From: Aliirhizobium smilacinae
GTDB lineage: Bacteria; Pseudomonadota; Alphaproteobacteria; Rhizobiales; Rhizobiaceae
Reading direction: 5' to 3'
Length of the DNA stretch: 64,000 nucleotides
Assembly: GCF_006335145.1 (NCBI RefSeq)
Contig: NZ_VDMN01000007.1
Location: 186,001 to 250,000 of the forward strand
Shown here piece by piece: positions 33,589 to 42,000 of the stretch. Under the pieces are notes generated by a model. The model was given only the letters and a program-made list of their open reading frames with translations, searched no databases and was not told where the DNA came from. Each line of letters starts with the position of its first letter. Within the stretch, counting starts at the first letter, position 1. Made by a program: the position numbers and the translations under genes.

Positions 33589-35364
33589 TTGACACTATTT
33601 CAGGTTTACGCGCGGGCACTAAAATACCTGGGCAAGAACAAGTGGCGGGTTACGGCTGTCGTCATTGCAAACATCGTGCTGGCCGTGATCACCATTGCCG
33701 AGCCGATCCTGTTCGGCTGGATCATCGATGCCATATCCTCCGGTGGGGCAGTAACCAACGTCCTGATCCTATGGGCAGGTTTCGGCGTCTTCAATACGGT
33801 GGCCTACGTACTCGTGGCCCGTGAGGCAGACCGGCTGGCGCATGGACGCCGGGCCTCTCTGCTGACCGAAGCCTTCGGACGAATCATCTCGATGCCGCTT
33901 TCCTGGCATCACCAGCGGGGCACCTCGAACGCGCTGCATACCCTGCTTCGCGCCGCCGAAAGCCTGTTCGGCCTCTGGCTCGAATTCATGCGCACGCACC
34001 TGGCAACAGCCGTGGCGATCCTCTTCCTGATCCCGACTGCGATCTCCATGGACTGGCGCCTCAGCCTCGTGCTTCTTTGCCTCAGCGTCTTTTACTGGAT
34101 CATCGGCGTCGCGGTCATGAAACGCACCAAGGAGGGCCAGGCATCCGTCGAGAGCCATTACCACCAGGTCTTCTCCCACGTCAGCGATTCGATCAGCAAC
34201 GTCTCCGTTCTGCATAGCTACAATCGCATCGAGGCAGAAACACAGGCGCTCAAGGCTTACACCAAGGATCTGCTCAAGGCGCAATATCCGGTGCTCGATT
34301 GGTGGGCGCTTGCCGGCGGCCTCAACCGCACCGCTTCCACTGTTTCGATGGGCGTCATCCTCGTCATCGGCACGACGCTGGTCCAGCGCGGCGAGATCCG
34401 TGTCGGCGACGTCGTCGCCTTCATCGGCTTCGCCAACCTTCTGATCGCCCGCCTCGACCTGCTGCGACAGTTCGCCACCCAGATCTTCGAAGCCCGGGCC
34501 AAGCTTGAGGATTTCTTCGCTCTCGAGGATTCGGTCGAGGACCGTGCCGAACCGGCCAATGCCGGCGAGCTTCGCGACACCAGCGGCGAGGTAGAATTCC
34601 GCGACGTGAACTTCGGTTTTGCCAATACCAAGCAGGGTGTTTACAACATCTCGTTCACTGCCAAAGCCGGCCAGACCGTCGCGATCGTCGGCCCGACCGG
34701 TGCCGGCAAGACCACGCTCATCAATCTCCTCCAGCGGGTTTACGATCCGCAACAGGGCAAGATCCTGATCGACGGGATCGATATCTCGACCGTCACGCGC
34801 AAATCGCTGCGTCAGCAGATCGCCACCGTCTTCCAGGACGCCGGCCTTCTGAACCGCTCCATCAGCGACAATATCAGCCTTGGCCGCGAGGGTGCGACCG
34901 AGGAGGACATCATCAAGGCGGCCGAAGCGGCCGCTGCGACCGAGTTCATCGAAACCCGCCTCAACGGTTTCGAGACCACGGTCGGCGAGCGCGGCAACAA
35001 GCTTTCCGGCGGCGAACGCCAGCGTATCGCCATCGCCCGCGCCATCCTCAAGAACGCCCCCATCCTCGTGCTGGACGAGGCGACCAGCGCGCTCGACGTG
35101 GAAACCGAAGCCCGCGTGAAAGTGGCGATCGACAAGCTGCGGCAGGACCGCACAACCTTCATCATCGCCCACCGTCTTTCGACCGTACGCGATGCCGACA
35201 CGGTGATCTTCCTCGACAACGGCCGCATCGCCGAAATGGGAAGCTACGACGAACTGAGCCGCCTCGGCGGCCGCTTCGCCTCACTGCTGAGAACCAGCGG
35301 CCTGCTGGACGACAGCGACGAGGAGAAAGCCAAGAAGCTGGAGGCTTCGCCGACGCCGGTGTGA
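33589..35364 (+). CDS. ndvA: Cyclic beta-1,2-glucan ABC exporter (NdvA/ChvA)
   Basis: The 591-residue protein fuses six membrane segments (residues about 20-300) to one ATP-binding cassette (Walker A GPTGAGKTT near 375, LSGGERQR near 482, Walker B ILVLDEATSALDVE near 503). It exports cyclic beta-1,2-glucan, made by NdvB, to the periplasm, where the glucan supports osmotic adaptation and plant infection. The start is TTG at 33589: the protein then begins (M)TLFQVYARALKYL like ChvA of Agrobacterium, and AAGAGG lies 8 bases upstream. A GTG at 33547 would add 14 residues. The gene converges on ndvB across a 720-base spacer. Confidence 0.96.
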   Translation: MTLFQVYARALKYLGKNKWRVTAVVIANIVLAVITIAEPILFGWIIDAISSGGAVTNVLILWAGFGVFNTVAYVLVAREADRLAHGRRASLLTEAFGRIISMPLSWHHQRGTSNALHTLLRAAESLFGLWLEFMRTHLATAVAILFLIPTAISMDWRLSLVLLCLSVFYWIIGVAVMKRTKEGQASVESHYHQVFSHVSDSISNVSVLHSYNRIEAETQALKAYTKDLLKAQYPVLDWWALAGGLNRTASTVSMGVILVIGTTLVQRGEIRVGDVVAFIGFANLLIARLDLLRQFATQIFEARAKLEDFFALEDSVEDRAEPANAGELRDTSGEVEFRDVNFGFANTKQGVYNISFTAKAGQTVAIVGPTGAGKTTLINLLQRVYDPQQGKILIDGIDISTVTRKSLRQQIATVFQDAGLLNRSISDNISLGREGATEEDIIKAAEAAAATEFIETRLNGFETTVGERGNKLSGGERQRIAIARAILKNAPILVLDEATSALDVETEARVKVAIDKLRQDRTTFIIAHRLSTVRDADTVIFLDNGRIAEMGSYDELSRLGGRFASLLRTSGLLDDSDEEKAKKLEASPTPV

Positions 35365-35452
35365 TCGGCTTTCGATGAAAGACCAGGGCCTGGCATTCCA
35401 AGGAATGTCAGGCCTTTCTGTTTGCGGGGTTGGCATAGGCCTGCCTTCCGGC

Positions 35453-35555
35453 GTCATCCTGGGGCTTGTCCCTAGAATCTAACCACGTCGCAACATACCG
35501 AAACCTGGCAGATGTTCGAGACAAGTCCGAGCAAGACGAAAGAGGGGCTGTCTCG
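35453..35555. repeat. RIME-like intergenic repeat, copy A (103 bp)
   Basis: Starts GTCATCCTGGGGCTTGTCCC and ends GCTGTCTCG. It matches the copy at 58885-58987 over its length, with shared blocks GTCATCCT, GGGCTTGTCCC, CACGT, TGGCAGATG, CCGAGCA and GCTGTCTCG in the same order. Such palindrome-bearing elements are scattered between genes in rhizobial genomes. Confidence 0.75.
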
Positions 35556-36014
35556 TCCCAAAGCGGAATGACAGCGGGACGAAATCCGCCTCCTGTGCAA
35601 AAAACACCATTCACAATCAACCGGCTGGCGAAAATATTCTGCTCCCATCATCCCCGTATGCACAGACGGCCGTAACCTGATCACGTCATTGAACAGGGGG
35701 CCGGGTCGCGAACCGGACGACCACGGAGAAGAAATCCGGCGCGAGATGATGGTCGAAAGGCGAAAGGACATGCCGTCAGGGCAAAAGTCCTCGACCGGAA
35801 GGGAAAGCGGGGTTCGCATCCTCCGCAAGCCCTTCGGAACGTCTCAAGATCGGGCGGGCAGAATGCCTGACACCAAACCCTAAAACTATCGCACTGCCCG
35901 CCTCCCATCTGGCTGGCCGTGACGGCTTCGCCCGTCGCGGTCGCTTGGGCTGCTCTTAAGGGCAGTTCCAAAAACAGGGAATGCTCTCTTCAGACAGGAG
36001 GCCGTTATGCTGAC
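35556..36014. other. Gene-free spacer between convergent ndvA and ndvB
   Basis: The two genes converge here, so no promoter is required. Open frames on both strands lack ribosome sites and recognisable sequence. The region is GC-rich with short imperfect palindromes (for example around 35930-35945) and could be repeat debris; I cannot identify a gene. Confidence 0.5.
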
Positions 36015-36059
36015 CTAAAAAGCATCGCCCCGAAAACCGGCTGGTTTTCGGGGCGATGC
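36014..36059 (-). terminator. Rho-independent terminator after ndvB
   Basis: A perfect 17-bp stem (GCATCGCCCCGAAAACC with its complement) closes on a 4-base loop and is followed leftward by TTTTT. It lies 29 bases after the ndvB stop. Confidence 0.93.
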
Positions 36060-36087
36060 CGTTTCAAGAGATGGTCAGCTGCGAGGC

Positions 36088-39000
36088 CTATTTGGACGAC
36101 AGGATAAAACTGTTGTCCTTGTCCGCCGGCTTGCCGTCCACCGTGATCGTACCGCCCTCGACCTTGATCGCATGGACGGTTCCGTCGATCGTCAGGTCGG
36201 CGGTAAAGCCGTCCCAGCCGGTCGGCAGCGCCGGATCGACGAACAACCGGTCACCCTGACGCTTGATACCGAGGATACCCTCGATCGCTGCGCGGTAGAG
36301 CCAGCCGGCAGAACCCGTATACCAGGTCCAGCCACCGCGACCCTGATAGTCACCGGCGCCATAGACGTCGGCGGCAACCACGTAGGGCTCGACCCGATAG
36401 GTATCGGCTGCATCGCGCGAAAGCGCATGGTTGATCGGGTTGAGGATCTGGAAGCACTTCCAGGCATCGTCACTGCGCTTGAGCTGCGCCAGTGCCATCA
36501 CGACCCATATGGCCGCATGGGTATACTGACCGCCGTTCTCGCGGACGCCCGGCGGATAGGCCTTGATATAGCCCGGATCGCGGCGGGTGTTTTCGAACGG
36601 CGGCGTGAACAGCCGGATGATGCCGGTCTCTTCGTCCACCAGCTTGTCCATGACCGCATCCATGGCCTGGCCACGGCGCTCGAGATTGCCCTGACCGGAC
36701 AACACGCTCCACGACTGGCCGAGCGAATCGATACGGCATTCGTCGCTCTTGGCAGAACCGAGCGGCGAGCCATCGTCGAAATAACCGCGACGATAATAGG
36801 TGCCGTCCCAGCCATCGGTCTCGAGCGCTTCCTTCAAAGTCTCGATATGCGCCTTCCAGCGGTCGGCACGCTTCTTGTCGCTACGCTTTTCCGCGTAAGG
36901 AATGAAGTCGCGCAGCGCTGCAGCCAGGAACCAGCCGAGCCAGACGCTCATGCCGCGACCATTGACGCCGACACGGTTCATGCCGTCGTTCCAGTCGCCA
37001 CCGAGCATCAGCGGCAGCCCCATGTCGCCGGTGCGGTCGATCGCCAGATCGAGCGCACGCGCCGCATGTTCGTAGAGGCTGCCGATCTCGTTGGTAACCT
37101 CCGGCTGGATAAAGGCGTCGTGCTTGCTCTTTTCGAGGATCGGCCCGGAGAGGAACGGAAGTTCCTCTTCGAGCAAGGTCTCGTCGCCCGTAACCGATAC
37201 ATACTGATGCACCGCATAGGCGAGCCAGACCACATCGTCGGAGATCGTCGTACGCACGCCGGCACCGGTATTCGGCAACCACCAATGCATCACGTCGCCT
37301 TCACGGAACTGGCGCGAAGCGGCGTTGACGATCTGCCTGCGGGCAAGCGAAGGCTCATGTACGAGGAAGGCCAGCGTATCCTGCAACTGGTCGCGGAAGC
37401 CGAATGCACCCGATGCCTGATAGAAGGCGGTTCTAGCCATGATGCGGCAACCGAGCGCCTGATAGGGCAGCCAGTGGTTGACCATGTTGTTGAGCGACTT
37501 GTCCGGCGTCGAGATCTTCAGGCGACCGGTGAACTCGTTCCAGAAACCACGGTTTTCCGAAAGCACGCCATCGAACCTTGCGGTCTTCAGCTCAGTGGAA
37601 AGCGCAACCGCTTCTTCCTTTGTCGCAGCATCGCCGAGGAAGAAGGTGACTTCTGTCTCCTCGCCCGGCGCAAGCTCCACGTCATAGGCCAGTGCCGCGC
37701 ATGGATCGCCGTCGAGATCGAGCGATCCGCTCAAGGCGGACCCGCCGATTACCGCTGCCGGCATCTGCACCGAACCGAAGCGGCCGATGAATTCGCGGCG
37801 GCTCGCGGTAAAGCCGGACGGCATCTGCGCCATGCCGAGGAAAGCGAAGCGGCTGAAGTTGATGCTGAACGGATTGGTGGCAAACAGCGTGCCCGTCGCT
37901 TCGTCGCGTGTCGGCAGGATGAACGGCACCGTCCGTTGCGGATTGGCACCGAGCAGCCATTCGACATAACCGTAAAGCTTGAGCTTTCTGGTTTCCGCAC
38001 CGGAGTTTCTCATCTTCATGTGAGAGAACTTGGCGTGACGCGTGCGGTCGACGGTCTGCGTCACCTCAATCTTCAGCCCGTCCTCTTCCGAAGAGAAGAC
38101 CGAATAACCGAGGCCGTGACGCGCTTCGAACAGGACTTCCGGACGACGCGAGAGTGCGGCGAAGGGTGTGTAAACCTTGCCCGTTTCCGTGTCGGAGACG
38201 TAGAAACCCTCGCCCGGACGGTTGATGACGAGATCGTTGGTCCACGGCGTCAGCTGGTAGTCGCGCGAGTTTTCCGCCCAGGTGAAGCCAGAGCCTTCTG
38301 CCGAGACGTGGAAGCCGAACGTGTCGTTGGAGATGACGTTGATCCACGGATGCGGCGTCGACTGGCCACCATTGAGGTGAACGACATATTCGCCGCCGTC
38401 TTCCGAAAAGCCGCCGATACCGTTCCAGAAGTCGAGATCTGTCGGTTCCTTCGGCAACACCTCCGGCGCGGCGAAGATTTCGCCGTTCAAGAGCGGACGA
38501 CGATCGGCTTCGATCTGCTGTTCCGTTGCCGGCGCGAAGATCGTGCTGGTACGGTTCAGCTGGTCGCCGAACTGGCCGTTGCGGGCATGCAGGACGACGC
38601 GCGACGCGGCGATGAGACCATCGGCGCCGGCACCTTCCAGAAGATCGCGGCGCAGCGTGAACACGTGCTGGCGTCCGCCTTCCTGGCCCATGCGGGTGGC
38701 CATCTGTTCGATCGACTGCTGCATGTCCTGCGCGTCTTCGGCAGCTCTTTCGTTGAAGATCACCAGATCGGTGACGACGCCGCGCGAGCGCAGATATTGC
38801 TGCGCCAGGATCGCTTCCTTGGCGACAGGCATGTCGCTTTCGTCATTGATCCTGAGCGTGAAGATCGGAAGGTCGCCGGAAACAGACGAGGCCCACAGAC
38901 CCGACTGCGCCTGCATGCCGGCCTGCAGCGTCTGCTGGTCGGCGCGAAGCTGCATGTCGGGATAGACGAGATAACGGGCCAGATGCTGGAACGCCGCGGC

Positions 39001-42000
39001 ATCCTGCGAGGTAACGCCGAGATGGCGCATCTGCATCTGGGTCCGTGTCCAGGCCTGGGTCAGCTCGTTCTGGAAGGTTTCGGCATGGCGATAATGCTCA
39101 ATCGCCTTGTCGAGATCTTCGCGCTTCGGTGCGGCGATCGTCCAGAAGATGACGCTCACCTTCTTGCCCGCCGGAACCCGGACGCTGCGGCGCAGCGACA
39201 GGATCGGGTCGAGCGTGAAGCCGTCAGTATTCGACAGGGACGCACCCGGATCGAAAGCCGCAGCCTCCGACAGCGTACGGCCGCGGCCGAGGAACTTGCG
39301 GCGGTCGGTCTCGTATTCGGTCGGGCGCGACGCACCGGAACTGTCGGCGGCCAGATGTGCCACCAGCATGTCAGGTTCACTGTGATCGCGCTTGTTGCGC
39401 CAGGCGCGGATCACGTCGCCGCGCTTGCCGATCTCGGTGTTGATGAACATGCGCGAGAAGACCGGGTGACCGCTATCGCCGTCATCACCGGCGATCACCG
39501 GTTCCATATAGGACGTCACTTCGATGAAGCGGTCCTCGGTACCCATGTTGAGCAGCGTCACGCGACGGCCTTCGGCATCGTGCTCGGTGCCGACAATGAC
39601 TTCGACCGTGCTGGTCAGGTCGCCGACCGTCTTGTGGAATTCGGCCTTGTCGTCGCCGAATACGGTTTTCGACTGTTCGCCTTCCGCACGGCGCGGCTCG
39701 GACGTGGTCGACCACCAGTCGTTCGTCGCGGTGTCGCGCAGGAAGATGAACTGACCCCAGCGATCCTCGGTCGGATCGGGCTTCCAGCGGGAAACGGACA
39801 GGCCGTTCCAGCGCGAATAACCCGAACCGGTCGCCGTCAGCATCAGCGAGTAGTGACCGTTGGAGAGCAGGACCAGTTCGCGGTCCTTGGTCGCCGGGTT
39901 GTTGATCGTGCGGATTTCCGGACGCAGCAGCTCGCCGCCGCCGGTGCCCGGCTTTTCCTCGTGCTTGGCGCTCATCACAGGGATGTCGCGCGGTGCCTTT
40001 TCCTGCAGCAGCAGTTCGGCTGCCTCGATTACCGGATCGGCGTGGAAGAGTTCACGCAGCAGGCCGTTCATCACGACGTTGGCGACAGCCGCGATCGACA
40101 TGCCATGGTGGTGGGCATAATAGTTGTAGACGACGGCGCAGCGTTTGCCTTCCGGCACGCGGGTCGGCGTGAAATCGACCGCGTCGTGGAAGCCATAGAT
40201 GCCGAGCGCACCGAGATCGCGCAGTTCGGCAAGGTTTTCGACGGCTGCCGTCGGATCGTACTGGCTGGCGAGGATCGACGCATAGGGTGCGATGACGGCA
40301 TTCTGGCCAAGACCGCGCTTCAGGCCGAGCGTCGGCACACCGAAATTGGTGTACTGGTAGTGCATCTGATGGTCGAGCGCGTTGAACGCCGCTTCCGAAA
40401 TCCCCCACGGCGTGCCGAGACGGCGGCCATGATTGATCTGTTCCTTGACGATCAGGTTGTTGGTCTGGTTGAGAATACCGCCCTGGCGCTCCTGCATGAC
40501 GAGCGGCGGCATCAGGTATTCGAACATCGAACCCGACCACGAGACCAGCGCGCCGCGCGCCCCGATCGGTACGACGTGACGGCCGAGCTTGTACCAGTGC
40601 TCGTTGGGCAGATCGCCCTTGGCGATGCCGAACAGGCTGGTCAGGCGCGCTTCCGATGCCAGAAGGTCGTAGCAGGCTTCATCGACTTCGTTGCTTTCGA
40701 CCCGGTAACCGATCGACAGAAGACGGCGGTCCTTGCGGAACACGAACTTGAAGTCCATCGCAAAGGCGATCTTGCGAGCCTTGTCGCGCAACACGGCGAG
40801 ACGGTCACGCAACTCCTCGACATTGGCATTGTCGAAGGTCGAATCGGCAATATGCGATTCGCAGACGGCGACCAGCGAGGCAGACCACTTGATGACTTCC
40901 TCGCTCTGCGCCGAACGCACTTCATGGTCGAGGTTGACGGCAAGCTTCTGGATATCGCGGGCGAGAACCGAAAGGTTGATGATGCGGATCGAGGCGAACT
41001 CGTGCTCGCGCTTGACGGCGGCAAGCGCGTTGGCAAAGCCGATGATCCGCTCTTCCAGCCGGCGGCGCAGCGGGCGAACCGTCTTGCGATCGTCGGGAAG
41101 CGCCTTCAACGTTTCGCCGAGAATGCCGGCAACGTCGCCAATACCGTCGAGATTGCCCTGCAGATGCGCGGACGGCGCTTCCGCCCAGACACGGCAGGCC
41201 GAAGAAATGGCGATCAGGTGGCCGGCGAAGTTGCCGCTATCGACCGACGATACGTAACGCGGCGTCAGCGGCTTCAACGTGTCGGTATGGTACCAGTTGA
41301 ACATGTGGCCACGGAACTTGTCCGCACGCTCGACGGTCGCAAGCGTCTGCTCCAGACGTTCGATCGTCTCGGCGAAGCTGATCCAGCCGAAATGCCGCGC
41401 CGAGATCGTCGACAGCAGATAGACGCCGATATTGGTCGGCGAGGTCCGCTTGGCGATCGAAGGGTTCGGCTTTTCCTGGTAGTTGTCCGGCGGCAGGTAG
41501 TTCTGTTCCGGCGTGACGAACATTTCGAAATAACGCCAGGTGCGGCGCGCGATCTTGCGCAGCTCGATCGAGACGTTTTCCGGCACGAACAGCTTGTCTT
41601 CCGTCTCGGCCGACTGGCTGACATACCAGGCAAGGAGCGGCGAGAAAATCCACAGGATGGCGAACGGAATGCCGACGAGGAAGGCATTGTCGCCCGGAAT
41701 GGCGGCCAGCACGATGCTGAGCACGGCAATTGCCGGCGCATGCCACATGGCGCGGTAATAATCGGTCGGGCTGCCCTGCGCGTTCGACTGGATCGAGGCA
41801 GCAGTCTTCCATTCCAGCATCAGCTTGCGGGAAACGAACAGACGATAGAGCGAACGCCCGATCGCATCGGTCATGATGCAGGCAGAATCGGCGATGAAGA
41901 CGATGCGGAGCGCAACCTGCGCATTTGTCGAGCGCACGTCGGTCCATACGGAATAGAAATGCGCCTTGGCGACATTGTCGCTCGAGCGCGGCAGAAGATT

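Noticed and set aside
35689..35883. A 64-codon frame between ndvA and ndvB
   Set aside because: No ribosome site, no similarity to known families and a rare start; located between converging genes.
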